From Hymenobacter sediminis (GTDB taxonomy: Bacteria; Bacteroidota; Bacteroidia; Cytophagales; Hymenobacteraceae), in the NCBI RefSeq assembly GCF_003231285.1, contig NZ_QKNS01000003.1, forward strand, positions 522,934-586,933: a DNA stretch of 64,000 nt, given 5' to 3'. The notes under the pieces are model-generated. The model did no database searches, had not been told where the DNA came from, and saw only the letters and a program-made list of their open reading frames with translations. Below, piece by piece: positions 45,960 through 54,928 of the stretch. Both the position numbers and the translations under genes were made by a program. Position 1 is the first letter of the stretch; each line of letters begins with the position of its first letter.

Positions 45960-46322
45960 CTATAGTATATCCTCCCTTAGATGCTCCCGGAGCCGCTCGC
46001 GCAGCAGGTCCTGCAGAATGTGGTCCATGAACTGGAATTTACCGGGAATGCGCAGGTTGATGATGCGCTTCCCGGCCAGCTCCTCCCGAAACTTCTGCTG
46101 CAGAATCTCAGTGTGTCGGCGCTCCATCACCAGCACCACATCGGCCCAGCCCAGGTGGCCGGCCGTGACGCGTACCCGCGCGCCCGGTTACGTGCCGGCC
46201 GAGCGGGCTTCGTAGTCGGGGTGAGCGTCGAAGAGGCGCTCGGCCGTGAGGCTACGCCAGCGGTTCTGGCTGCAGATAAACAGGAGCTTACGCGGAGAAG
46301 AATCAGATAGAGGAAGAGCCAC
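45960..46322 (-). pseudogene. Low-molecular-weight protein tyrosine phosphatase-like gene with an in-frame stop
   Basis: Read on the minus strand from a GTG at 46322, the first 45 codons give RKLLFICSQNRWRSLTAERL through FDAHPDYEARSAGT, then TAA (46188-46190). The frame then continues without shift as PGARVRVTAGHLGWADVVLV, then MERRHTEILQQKFREELAGK, RIINLRIPGKFQFMDHILQD and LLRERLREHL, up to TAG at 45960-45962. Both halves belong to the short LMW-PTP-like family (FVCSQNRLRSPTAE... ADVVLVMEKRH... FMDPxL). One C-to-T change (CAA to TAA) would explain it. The first half also has CSQNRWRS, not the catalytic CxxxxxR-S/T exactly as in active phosphatases. It may be a decayed gene, a sequencing error or a stop-suppressed gene. 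Confidence 0.75.
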
Positions 46323-46504
46323 GAATACACACGAATAAAAAGAAAGCAGAGGACTGTGGGGCGGCAAGATAAGGCGCGCACCACCTACCCCCGCGCTGCC
46401 AACAGACCCGCCGTTGCGTATAGTACGGAGCAGCTTCCGATGCCCGGCCTGCCCCGGCTCATTTAGTGGCCGTTGAGTACCTTGCCGTTCCCGTGGCTTG
46501 GAGG

Positions 46505-46533
46505 TTGCCGCCAAGATGAATAAGTTAGTTTTT
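46505..46533 (+). promoter_or_regulatory. Possible promoter of the PUL sigma gene
   Basis: TTG, 18 bases, then TAGTTTTT (7 of 8 to TAnnTTTG), 11 bases before the sigma ATG. A tentative match. Confidence 0.35.
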
Positions 46534-46544
46534 CCGCACGGCCC

Positions 46545-47156
46545 ATGTCCTCGTTGTCTTCCTCCTCGCCTAAGCACCACCAGCTGTACGCCGCCTGGAC
46601 CGACGAGGAGCTGGTGCGGGCCCTGCACCAGGATGATTCACTGGCCTTCGCCGAAATATATGAGCGGTACTGGGAGCTGCTGCTAGGAACGGCGTACCGC
46701 AAGCTGAGCTCCCGCGAAATGGCCGAGGAGCTAGTGCAGGACTTGTTCGCGGCCCTTTGGCTAAAACGGCACACCCAGGAAATTCAGACGCTGAAAAGCT
46801 ACCTGCTGAAGGCCGTGAAGTACCGCGTGATTGATGTGCTGAAAGCGCGCCTGACCCAAACGGCGTATCTGGAGCACACTCGCCTGCACACCACGCCCGA
46901 AGACCACAGCACCGAAGAAACCGTAGCAGCCGACGACCTTTCCCTGGCCCTGCTAGCCAGCCTGATGACCATGCCCGAGCACACGCGCGAGGTATTTCGT
47001 CTGAGCCGGCTGGAGCATCAGTCGGTGCCGGAAATAGCGGTGCGCCTGAATCTTTCCCGCAAAACGGTGGAGTATCATCTTACCCGTGCCCTGAAAGCGC
47101 TGCGCGTAAGCCTGCGCGATTTTTTGACGGTAGTGATGCTCGGGCTCTGGTCGTAA
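46545..47156 (+). CDS. ECF sigma factor heading the polysaccharide locus
   Basis: 203 residues. Region 2 is at about 25-100 (DEELVRALHQDDSLAFAEIY, AYRKLSSREMAEELVQDLFA, LKSYLLKAVKYRVIDVLKAR). Region 4 is at about 130-185 (TMPEHTREVFRLSRLEHQSV, PEIAVRLNLSRKTVEYHLTR). The long linker TRLHTTPEDHSTEETVAADD is typical of the Bacteroidota RpoE-type sigma factors paired with FecR. The next gene is FecR-type, then SusC/SusD, so this should be the trans-envelope signalling sigma that turns on the locus when its glycan is bound by the SusC-STN domain. The C-terminal hydrophobic tail (DFLTVVMLGLW) is unusual but seen in the group. Confidence 0.92.
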   Translation: MSSLSSSSPKHHQLYAAWTDEELVRALHQDDSLAFAEIYERYWELLLGTAYRKLSSREMAEELVQDLFAALWLKRHTQEIQTLKSYLLKAVKYRVIDVLKARLTQTAYLEHTRLHTTPEDHSTEETVAADDLSLALLASLMTMPEHTREVFRLSRLEHQSVPEIAVRLNLSRKTVEYHLTRALKALRVSLRDFLTVVMLGLWS

Positions 47157-47308
47157 AAACTAGTAAATCAGCAGCTTTAGACTGCCCTTGTTCCGGCGCT
47201 AGGATAGCGGCCGGTTTTTTTATGAATTTTTTTCGAGGGGAGGCTAGGGTACCGTGCCAGTTAATCGACTGTATCAATAGCCGCCTCCTGTTTTTCCGCT
47301 GAATACAT

Positions 47309-48337
47309 ATGAATCAAGCTTACTTACTCCACTTATTGCAGCGGTACCAGCAAGGCGAGTGCACCCCTGAGGAGGCGCGGGTGGTGGAACAATGGTACGA
47401 GCTGCTGGGCCATGAGCAGCCGCCCCTGATGCTGGCCGCAACGGAACGGGAACAGCTGCGGGCCTTACTCTGGCAGAACATTGAAGCGCAAACCCAGCAG
47501 TTAGCTGTAAGCCCGTCGGCTGGCCGCCCCTGGTACGCCGGAGCGGCACGCTGGGCGGCTGCCGCGGCCTTGGCGCTGGGGCTGGGGGTAGGTGCCCAGC
47601 AGATACTCACCCGTCAATCGGCCCCGCCGGTAGCCGTGAAGCCGTCGGTGCACCAGGCCTCGGGCTGGCGAACCTACGTCAACGCTACTACCCAGCCCCA
47701 GACGGTGCGCCTCACGGATGGAAGTATGGTGCAGGTTTCGCCGCAGGGGCAGCTGAAATATCCGGCTCGTTTTGCTACCCAGCACCGCACGGTGTATCTG
47801 AAAGGAGAGGCCTTCTTCACCATTGCCCACGACAAAGCGCATCCGTTCCGGGTGTACACCCAAGAGGTGGTAACCACCGTGCTGGGCACCAGCTTCCTGG
47901 TGCGGGCGCCCGAAGGCACCGCGCCGGTAGTGGTGAAGGTGCGCACCGGCCGCGTGCAGGTGAACCCGTTGCGGGAACCAGCCGCTACCCCCGCCGCCCG
48001 CCGCAGCATTGTGGTGCTGCCCAACCAGCAGGCCGTGTACCTGCCGGCGCGCCACGAGTTGCAGCGCGAGTTGGTAGCCCAGCCGGTACAGCTGGCGGCC
48101 CAGTCCTTCGTGTTCGACGACCGACCCGTGGCCGAAGTGTTGGACGCCCTGCAGAAGGCTTATGGTATTGCCATAGAATATGATAGCAAGGCGCTAAGAA
48201 ACTGCACCGTGACGCTGAATCTGCAGAATGAGTCGCTCTATGGCAAGCTCGACGTACTCAGCAAAGCCCTGGGGGCTTCCTACACCGCCTCCGAAACACA
48301 CTTGATATTCCGAAGCCCGGGCTGTGCAGCCCGCTAG
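47309..48337 (+). CDS. FecR family anti-sigma factor
   Basis: 342 residues. The cytoplasmic N-terminus (about 1-75: LQRYQQGECTPEEARVVEQW) binds the sigma factor. A membrane helix is at about 75-95 (AGAARWAAAAALALGLGVGA). The FecR domain (about 118-225) has WRTYVNATTQPQTVRLTDGS, RTVYLKGEAFFTIAHDKAHP and TTVLGTSFLVRAPE. A DUF4974 domain (about 265-335: SFVFDDRPVAEVLDALQKAY, VTLNLQNESLYGKLDVLSKA) ends the protein and resembles the STN fold that contacts the SusC signalling domain. It transduces glycan sensing from the outer membrane to the sigma factor encoded just upstream. Confidence 0.93.
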   Translation: MNQAYLLHLLQRYQQGECTPEEARVVEQWYELLGHEQPPLMLAATEREQLRALLWQNIEAQTQQLAVSPSAGRPWYAGAARWAAAAALALGLGVGAQQILTRQSAPPVAVKPSVHQASGWRTYVNATTQPQTVRLTDGSMVQVSPQGQLKYPARFATQHRTVYLKGEAFFTIAHDKAHPFRVYTQEVVTTVLGTSFLVRAPEGTAPVVVKVRTGRVQVNPLREPAATPAARRSIVVLPNQQAVYLPARHELQRELVAQPVQLAAQSFVFDDRPVAEVLDALQKAYGIAIEYDSKALRNCTVTLNLQNESLYGKLDVLSKALGASYTASETHLIFRSPGCAAR

Positions 48338-48513
48338 TCTTTTCTCTCCCAGAAACCCCACCCTAACCCCCGGCTGCCTATGCTCTAGTCGTTCCCTCAT
48401 GCACCAGTTCCTGGCGGGTGCGGCCACTACCGCCTGGCGCTTCAGATGACGCCCGCTGCCTGCCCTCGCGACCTGTCCCATCATCGTGAGTTTCCCCAAT
48501 TCCCACCTTTCGC

Positions 48514-51500
48514 ATGAAAAATCCCCTACACATTTCCCCGCCGCTGCTCAAACGGGCTGCCTTGCTGCAGCCCTTGTGCATCACTTTGCTCAGCAGCAGT
48601 ATTGCCACGGCCACCGCGCTGCCATCCTATTCGCAGCAGTACCTGGAGCAGCCCGTTAGCCTGCAGGCGCAGGACGAGACCATGCACGCGGTGCTCACCC
48701 AGATTGAAACCCAGACCAACATCCGTTTCCAGTACAGCCGCCAGCTGATTGGGGCCGGGCGCCGGGTATCTATTCAGGCCCAGAATCAGCCGTTGGGCCA
48801 GGTGCTGCACCGCCTCTTCGACCCGCTGCATATTGCCTACGAGCCCCTACCTAGTGGCATCGTGCTCAAGCCCGCTGCCGCTGCCGACATTACCGTGAGT
48901 GGGCGGGTAGTAGATGAGAAAGGCGCCGGGTTGCCGGGCGTGAACGTGGTAGTAAAAGGTACCACCACCGGCACCCAAACCGACGGCGACGGCCGCTACA
49001 CCCTCACGGCCCCCGATAATGCCATCCTGGCGTTTTCGTTTGTGGGCTACACCATTCAGGAGGTGCCCGTGAACGGCCGCACCACCGTGGATGTAAACCT
49101 GGCCCCCGACTCTCAGTCGCTGAACGAGGTAGTAGTAGTGGGCTACGGCACCCAGCGCAAAGCCGATGTGACGGGCGCCATTGGCTCGGTGAAAGCCGAG
49201 GACATTGCCAACCGCCCCGTAGCCAATGCCGAGCAGTCGTTGCAGGGCAAAGTGGCGGGTGTAACCATCACCTCCAACTCGGGTAGCCCCGGCGCGCCAC
49301 CCAGCATCCGTATCCGTGGGGTTACGTCGGTGCGCTCGGCTGGTGAAGACAACGAAGCGGCCAACCAGCCCTTGTTCGTGGTCGATGGCATGTTTACCAA
49401 CAACATCCAGTACCTGAGCCCCTATGATATTGCTTCCATCGAAGTGCTGAAAGACGCTTCGTCGCTGGCTATTTACGGGGTGCGGGGCGCCAACGGGGTT
49501 ATCATCGTGACGACCAAGAAAGGGCAGTCGGGCAAGGCGCGCATTTCGCTCAATGCCTACGCGGGCTACCAGGAAATAGCCAAGCGGGTGAAAATGGCCA
49601 ACGCCCAGGAGTACCAGACCCTTCTCAACGAAGCCATCCTGAACACCACGCCCAACTCCACCGACCGTTTCCGCGGCCCCGGCTACGACTTTGGCGGGGG
49701 CGTGAACTGGTTTGATGAGATTCTGCAGAAGGGCTTCATTCAGGATTACCAACTCAGCGCCTCGGGCGGCTCGGAGCGCTCCAGCTACAGCATCAGCGGG
49801 GGCTATAACAAGCAGCAGGGTATTGTGAAGGGGCAGGACTTTGAGCGCATCAATTTCCGCATCAACAACGAGTACCGCCTTACGGACCGGGTGAGGGTAG
49901 GGGCCAACGTGGCCGTGAGCCGCATCAAGGAAAACATCATCCCCGGCTCGGTATTCGGCAACGCCTACAACGCCGACCCCGCCCAGCTGGTAACCAACCC
50001 CGCTACGGGCGTTTATAGCTACTCCAATAACCAGAGCGTGGCCAACCCGGTAGCGCAACTGGCTTATAACAATGAGCGCAACAAGGGCGGCCGCCTGGTG
50101 GGCAACCTCTACGGCGAAGCCGACCTGCTCAAAAACCTGACGTTCCGGACCAGCTTCGGTACCGACCTGGGCTACACCGAAAACCGCGTGTACGTGCCGG
50201 TGTACTTTGTATCGCAGAACCAGCGCAACGACCGCAGCCGCCTAAGCCGCCAAACCGCTACCAACTCAACGTGGCTGTGGGAAAACACCCTGACCTATAA
50301 TACCCAATTCGGCGACGACCACCGCCTGACCCTGCTGGGCGGCTACACAGCCCAGCGCGACCAGGTAGAATCCTTGTTCGGCCAGCGCAGCGACGTGCCC
50401 GGCTACGACGAGAACCTGTGGTACCTGAACGTGGGCAATGCTCAAGGCAACATTGCCAACAACACGGCCAGCGAGTATGCCTTCCAGTCGGTGCTGGCGC
50501 GGGCCAACTACGCCCTGAAGGACCGCTACCTCGTTACGGCCACGTTCCGGGCCGACGGCTCCTCGCGCTTCTCGGAAGGCGACCGGTGGGGCTATTTTCC
50601 GGCCCTGGGCCTGGGCTGGCGCTTGTCGGAGGAAGACTTCATCAAGAACCTCGGCCTGTTCGATAACCTGAAGCTGCGCGCCAGCTACGGGATAGTGGGC
50701 AACGTGAACGTGCCCAGCTACCAGTACTACGCCCGCATCAACAACGGACTGGGTGCCATTTTCGGCCCCGGCGAAAGCCTGAACATCGGCAAAACGGAAA
50801 CCAACCCCACAGTTTCGCAAATCCGCTGGGAGAAGATCAACCAGCTGGACATCGGGTTTGAGGTAGGCGTGCTGGATAACCGCCTCACGTTTGAAGCTGA
50901 CTACTTTGACCGCCGCACCAACGACCTGGTTACGCAAGTGCCGGTGGCGGTGGGAGCCTTGTTTCGCAACATTGGCACCGTCGATAACAAGGGGTTCGAG
51001 TTTACGGTGGGCTGGCAGGGCGGCAATAAAGAAGGCTTCTCGTACGGCATCAACGGCAACCTTTCCACGCTCAAAAACAACATCGTGTCGTTGGGCAACG
51101 GTGGGCAGCCCATTGTGGGCGGCAGCCTCAACAACGGCAACGTGGTAACCCGCAGCGGGGTAGGCACCACCATTGGCGAGTTCTATGGCTATGATGTGGC
51201 TGGCATCTTCCAGACGGCCGATGAGGTAGCAAGCGCCCCCAACCAGCCCGGCGGCAAAGCCCTCGGCGACCTGCGCTTCCGCGACGTGAACAACGATGGG
51301 GTAGTAGACCAGCAGGACCGGGTAAGCCTGGGCTCGCCTATTCCTAACCTGACGTACGGCCTGAATACTTCCGCTGCCTACAAAGGCTTTGATTTGGCGG
51401 TAGACTTGCAGGGCGTGGCCGGCAACAAGATTTACAACGGCAAAAAGGCCGTGCGCTTCACGAACGAGAACTTCGAGGCCTCGCGCCTAGACCGTTGGAC

Positions 51501-51813
51501 GCCCAGCAACCCGTCCACCACGGAGCCGCGCGTATCCAACAACATTCCCCAGGTTTCGAGCTACTTCATTGAGTCGGGGTCGTTTGTGCGTTTCCGCACC
51601 ATTCAGCTGGGCTACACCATTCCGCGCAGCCTTACGGAGTCGTTCGGGGTAGGGGGCGTGCGCTTCTACGTCAACGCGTTCAACCCCTTCACCTTCACCA
51701 AGTACACGGGCTTCTCGCCCGAGGTCGGAGGCAACGATGCCGGACGCGGCATTGAGTTGAACGTGGTACCCGTGACGCGTTCCTACAACGCGGGGATCAA
51801 CATTTCTCTGTAA
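48514..51813 (+). CDS. SusC/RagA-family TonB-linked outer-membrane transporter with STN domain
   Basis: 1099 residues. After the signal peptide (about 1-40, SSSIATATALPSYSQ) comes an STN signalling domain (about 48-110: VSLQAQDETMHAVLTQIETQ, IAYEPLPSGIVLKP). Next is a carboxypeptidase-D-like regulatory domain (about 127-200: ITVSGRVVDEKGAGLPGVNV, VVKGTTTGTQTDGDGRYTLT) with the SusC signature LNEVVVVGYGTQRKADVTGA at about 205-224. The plug (PLFVVDGMFTNNIQYLSPYD, LKDASSLAIYGVRGANGVII) and 22-strand barrel follow. STN implies regulation through the FecR/sigma pair upstream. With SusD it imports oligosaccharides using TonB energy. Confidence 0.96.
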   Translation: MKNPLHISPPLLKRAALLQPLCITLLSSSIATATALPSYSQQYLEQPVSLQAQDETMHAVLTQIETQTNIRFQYSRQLIGAGRRVSIQAQNQPLGQVLHRLFDPLHIAYEPLPSGIVLKPAAAADITVSGRVVDEKGAGLPGVNVVVKGTTTGTQTDGDGRYTLTAPDNAILAFSFVGYTIQEVPVNGRTTVDVNLAPDSQSLNEVVVVGYGTQRKADVTGAIGSVKAEDIANRPVANAEQSLQGKVAGVTITSNSGSPGAPPSIRIRGVTSVRSAGEDNEAANQPLFVVDGMFTNNIQYLSPYDIASIEVLKDASSLAIYGVRGANGVIIVTTKKGQSGKARISLNAYAGYQEIAKRVKMANAQEYQTLLNEAILNTTPNSTDRFRGPGYDFGGGVNWFDEILQKGFIQDYQLSASGGSERSSYSISGGYNKQQGIVKGQDFERINFRINNEYRLTDRVRVGANVAVSRIKENIIPGSVFGNAYNADPAQLVTNPATGVYSYSNNQSVANPVAQLAYNNERNKGGRLVGNLYGEADLLKNLTFRTSFGTDLGYTENRVYVPVYFVSQNQRNDRSRLSRQTATNSTWLWENTLTYNTQFGDDHRLTLLGGYTAQRDQVESLFGQRSDVPGYDENLWYLNVGNAQGNIANNTASEYAFQSVLARANYALKDRYLVTATFRADGSSRFSEGDRWGYFPALGLGWRLSEEDFIKNLGLFDNLKLRASYGIVGNVNVPSYQYYARINNGLGAIFGPGESLNIGKTETNPTVSQIRWEKINQLDIGFEVGVLDNRLTFEADYFDRRTNDLVTQVPVAVGALFRNIGTVDNKGFEFTVGWQGGNKEGFSYGINGNLSTLKNNIVSLGNGGQPIVGGSLNNGNVVTRSGVGTTIGEFYGYDVAGIFQTADEVASAPNQPGGKALGDLRFRDVNNDGVVDQQDRVSLGSPIPNLTYGLNTSAAYKGFDLAVDLQGVAGNKIYNGKKAVRFTNENFEASRLDRWTPSNPSTTEPRVSNNIPQVSSYFIESGSFVRFRTIQLGYTIPRSLTESFGVGGVRFYVNAFNPFTFTKYTGFSPEVGGNDAGRGIELNVVPVTRSYNAGINISL

Positions 51814-51833
51814 CCCGAAAGCAGCGCGACCTC

Positions 51834-53318
51834 ATGAAAGCGAAACATTATATCATTGCCCTGGCCAGCCTCTCGCTGACGCTGGCAACCAGCAGCTGTA
51901 AGGATTTCCTGGACACCGAGCCCCTGGGTGAGGAGCTCAGCGAAAACTTCTTTGCTACCCCCGATGGCGCCGTGCAAGCCACCAACGCCATCTACAACCA
52001 GCTGCGCGATTTTTCGGTGCACACGTTCTCCTTCGTGGGCATCACCAGTGTGGCCTCTGATGATGCCGATAAGGGTAGCACCCCCGGCGACGCCCCGGCT
52101 ATGGGCGAGCTTGACAACTTTACGGCTACGGCCGCCAACGGCCTGCTCGACGGGTTCTGGCAGGGCCACTACCTGGGTATTGCCCGGGCCAACCAGGTAA
52201 TATTGCGGGTACCGCCCATTCAGATGGACGAAGTGGTGAAGGCCCGCCTGATTGGCGAAGCCCGGTTCCTACGGGCCTACTTCTACTTCAACCTGGTGCG
52301 CACCTTTGGCGGCGTCCCGATTATTAATGAGCTACCCCCTCGCGACGGCAGCAACTCCTCCAAGCCCCGCGCCAGCCGGCAGGAAACCTATAATTTCATC
52401 ATCGAGGACCTGAACGCGGCCATTGCGGCGCTGCCGGAGCGCTCGGCCTATGCCGCCGCCGACCTGGGCCGTATTACCAAGGGTGCCGCCCAGGGCATGC
52501 TGGCGAAGGTGTACATGTACCAAGGCAACTGGGGGCAGGTGCTCACCCTTACCGATGAGATTATTGCTTCGGGCCAGTACAGCCTGTACAGCGACTACGC
52601 CCGCCTGTTCACGCTGGACGGCGAGAACTCCAGCGAGTCGATTTTTGAGGTGCAGGCGGCTACCCTAGCCCAGGGTGGTGGTGGCTCGCAGTACGCCGAG
52701 GTGCAAAGCCCGCGGGCGCCTATTCCTACCGGCGGCTGGGGCTTTAATACTCCCTCCGAAAACCTTAATGCGGCCTACGAGGAAGGCGATACGCGCCGTG
52801 ATGCGACCATCATTTATGCCGGTGAAAACCTGGGCGACGGCGTAACCATCCCGACGGTGATTGACAACCCGCGCTACAACCAGAAAGCCTACGTGCGCGC
52901 TACCGACCCTCGCTCGCCAAACGGCCTGGGCGATGCCGGCAAGAACATCCGGATTTTGCGCTACGCCGATGTGCTGCTGATGAATGCCGAGGCAGCCAAT
53001 GAGCAAGGGCAGACCGCCAAGGCCCTGACCAACCTCAACCTGGTACGCAAGCGTGCCCGCGGCACCAGCACCACGGCCCTGCCCGACATTACGATAACGG
53101 ACCGCGAAGCCCTGCGCCAGGCCATCTGGAAGGACCGCCGCCTGGAGTTGGCTATGGAGCACGACCGTTTCTGGGACCTGGTGCGCCAGGGCCGGGCGGG
53201 TGCCGTGCTGCGGGCCGCGGGTAAGAACTTCGTGGACGGTAAAAACGAGGTGTTCCCCATTCCGCAGGCCCGCATCGATGTAAGCGGCGGCCTGATTGCC
53301 CAAAACCCCGGCTACTAA
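51834..53318 (+). CDS. RagB/SusD-family glycan-binding lipoprotein
   Basis: 494 residues. The lipoprotein signal ends LATSSC, Cys22. The SusD N-terminal TPR-like core is recognisable from KDFLDTEPLGEELSENFFAT, YLGIARANQVILRVP, RLIGEARFLRAYFYFNLVRT, FGGVPIINE. SusD_C-type motifs are KNIRILRYADVLLMNAEAAN, LNLVRKRARGTST, WKDRRLELAMEHDRFWDLVR and the terminal VFPIPQARIDVSGGLIAQNP with GY. It sits on the cell surface as the lid of the adjacent SusC pore (21 bases between genes). A terminator follows at 53331-53366, so the enzyme genes may depend on their own promoters or read-through. Confidence 0.96.
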   Translation: MKAKHYIIALASLSLTLATSSCKDFLDTEPLGEELSENFFATPDGAVQATNAIYNQLRDFSVHTFSFVGITSVASDDADKGSTPGDAPAMGELDNFTATAANGLLDGFWQGHYLGIARANQVILRVPPIQMDEVVKARLIGEARFLRAYFYFNLVRTFGGVPIINELPPRDGSNSSKPRASRQETYNFIIEDLNAAIAALPERSAYAAADLGRITKGAAQGMLAKVYMYQGNWGQVLTLTDEIIASGQYSLYSDYARLFTLDGENSSESIFEVQAATLAQGGGGSQYAEVQSPRAPIPTGGWGFNTPSENLNAAYEEGDTRRDATIIYAGENLGDGVTIPTVIDNPRYNQKAYVRATDPRSPNGLGDAGKNIRILRYADVLLMNAEAANEQGQTAKALTNLNLVRKRARGTSTTALPDITITDREALRQAIWKDRRLELAMEHDRFWDLVRQGRAGAVLRAAGKNFVDGKNEVFPIPQARIDVSGGLIAQNPGY

Positions 53319-53330
53319 GCCTAAGTCAAT

Positions 53331-53366
53331 AAAAGCGTCGGGGCAGTCATTCGCCCCGACGCTTTT
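53331..53366 (+). terminator. Terminator after susD
   Basis: AAAAGCGTCGGGGC pairs with GCCCCGACGCTTTT, ending in a T run, 12 bases past the susD stop. Confidence 0.8.
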
Positions 53367-53391
53367 TCGTTCTCTCTCTTCCTTTCCACCC

Positions 53392-54759
53392 ATGAAGTAT
53401 CGTTTCCTCTTTGCGTTTCTGGCGCTCCTGTTGCCGGGCGTGTTGTGGGCTCAGCAGAAGCCTGCCGCTAAAAAGGCGCCGGTTGCTACCCCTGCTTTCA
53501 ACCCCAGGCAGCGCCCCAAAAACCTCACCGATGAGCAACTGCTGGACCTGGTGCAACGCCAGACGTTCCGGTATTTCTGGGACTTTGGCCACCCCGTATC
53601 GGGCATGGCGCGGGAGCGGAGCAACCGTTCCTTCGACTACGGCGACGAGGTAGTAACCACTGGCGGCACGGGCTTCGGTATTATGGCCATTATTGTGGCG
53701 GCTGAGCGCAAATGGATTTCTCGGGAGGAGGCAGCGGCCCGCATCTACAAAATCGTGCGGTTCCTGGAGAAGTCGGATTCGTTTCATGGGGTGTTTCCGC
53801 ACTGGCTGAACGGGGCCACCGGCAAAACCATCCGCTTCAGCCAAAAGGATGATGCTGCCGACCTGGTAGAAACGTCCTTTCTGTTCCAGGGCCTGATTTG
53901 CGCCCGCCAATACTTCACCGGTGAAAGCGCCACGGAGCGGGATTTGCGCAACCACATCTTGTGGCTGTGGGAAGGGGTAGAGTGGAATTGGCACACCCAG
54001 GGAGGGCAAAACGTGCTCTACTGGCACTGGAGTCCCAACAACGGCTGGAGCATGAACCACCAGATTCACGGCTGGAACGAGTGCCTGATTACCTACGTGC
54101 TGGCAGCTTCCTCGCCCAAATACGCCATTGATAAGAAGGTGTACGACCAGGGCTGGGCTACTGGGAATTACTTCAAAAACGGCAAGGAGTTCTACCAAAC
54201 CAAGCTACCCCTGGGGTTCGACTACGGCGGGCCGCTGTTCTTTTCGCACTACAGCTTCCTGGGCCTCGACCCCCGCGGCCTGAAGGACCAACACGCTGAC
54301 TACTGGCAGCAAAACCAGGCTCACACCCGCATCAACTACGCTTACTGCGTCGATAACCCCAAGAAATACAAGGGGTACGGCCCCAACAGCTGGGGGCTGA
54401 CGGCTTCCGATAGTTATAAAGGCTACGCCGCCCATTCGCCGACTGAAGATCTGGGCGTGATTTCACCCACGGCTGCTTTATCGGCCATGCCCTACGCGCC
54501 CAAGGAATCCATGGCGGCTCTGAAGCACTTCTACTTTGAGCTGGGCGACCAGATCTGGAGTCAGTACGGCTTTGTGGATGGCTTCAGTGAGCACCACAAC
54601 TGGTACGCCAAGTCGCACCTGGCCATCGACCAGGGGCCCATCGTGGTCATGATTGAAAACCACCGCACCGGTCTGCTCTGGCGCCTGTTTATGAGCAGCC
54701 CCGACGTACAGCGCGGGCTCGGGAAGCTGGGCTTCGAAGGCGCGGCGGTGAAGAAGTAA
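53392..54759 (+). CDS. GH144-type (PF10091) endo-beta-1,2-glucanase-like enzyme
   Basis: About 455 residues from ATG 53392. The signal peptide is KYRFLFAFLALLLPGVLWAQ. The alpha/alpha-barrel domain spans about 45-445: LVQRQTFRYFWDFGHPVSGM (conserved start), TTGGTGFGIMAIIVAAERKW, VFPHWLNGATGK, DLVETSFLFQGLICARQYF, YWHWSPNNGWSMNHQIHGWN, PLFFSHYSFLGLDPRGLKD, SWGLTASD, ISPTAALSAMPYAPKES, and GFVDGFSEHHNWYAKSHLAI with DQGPIVVMIENHRTGLLW. These match the family often annotated glucoamylase, which contains GH144 endo-beta-1,2-glucanases. A close homologue is known in beta-1,2-glucan loci. Periplasmic by prediction, start chosen for the signal peptide. Confidence 0.9.
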   Translation: MKYRFLFAFLALLLPGVLWAQQKPAAKKAPVATPAFNPRQRPKNLTDEQLLDLVQRQTFRYFWDFGHPVSGMARERSNRSFDYGDEVVTTGGTGFGIMAIIVAAERKWISREEAAARIYKIVRFLEKSDSFHGVFPHWLNGATGKTIRFSQKDDAADLVETSFLFQGLICARQYFTGESATERDLRNHILWLWEGVEWNWHTQGGQNVLYWHWSPNNGWSMNHQIHGWNECLITYVLAASSPKYAIDKKVYDQGWATGNYFKNGKEFYQTKLPLGFDYGGPLFFSHYSFLGLDPRGLKDQHADYWQQNQAHTRINYAYCVDNPKKYKGYGPNSWGLTASDSYKGYAAHSPTEDLGVISPTAALSAMPYAPKESMAALKHFYFELGDQIWSQYGFVDGFSEHHNWYAKSHLAIDQGPIVVMIENHRTGLLWRLFMSSPDVQRGLGKLGFEGAAVKK

Positions 54760-54796
54760 GCTGTTGATATGCCCAAAGGCATCACTCTGTTCTTTC

Positions 54797-54877
54797 TGTC
54801 ATCCTGAGCGGGAGCGAAGGACCTCTGCCGTTAGTAATGCCTTTTGCATAGGTGCTTCGCTCTCGCTCAGGATGACA
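54797..54877. repeat. Palindromic repeat, TGTCATCCTGAGCG type
   Basis: TGTCATCCTGAGCG at the left is the exact inverse of CGCTCAGGATGACA at the right, with GGAGCGAAGG and CTTCGCTCT as second-level arms. It lies between the GH144 and GH43-like genes. Confidence 0.8.
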
Positions 54878-54928
54878 GGTGGGAGTGGTCTGGTTAAGAA
54901 TGTGCCCGCCAATTTCCTACCCCCATCC

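Noticed and set aside
48847..50058. Antisense frame of 403 codons in susC
   Set aside because: Shadow of a strongly supported SusC gene.
54764..54928. 55-residue N-terminal extension of the GH43-like protein
   Set aside because: It translates the palindromic repeat and hides the signal peptide; the start at 54929 fits better.
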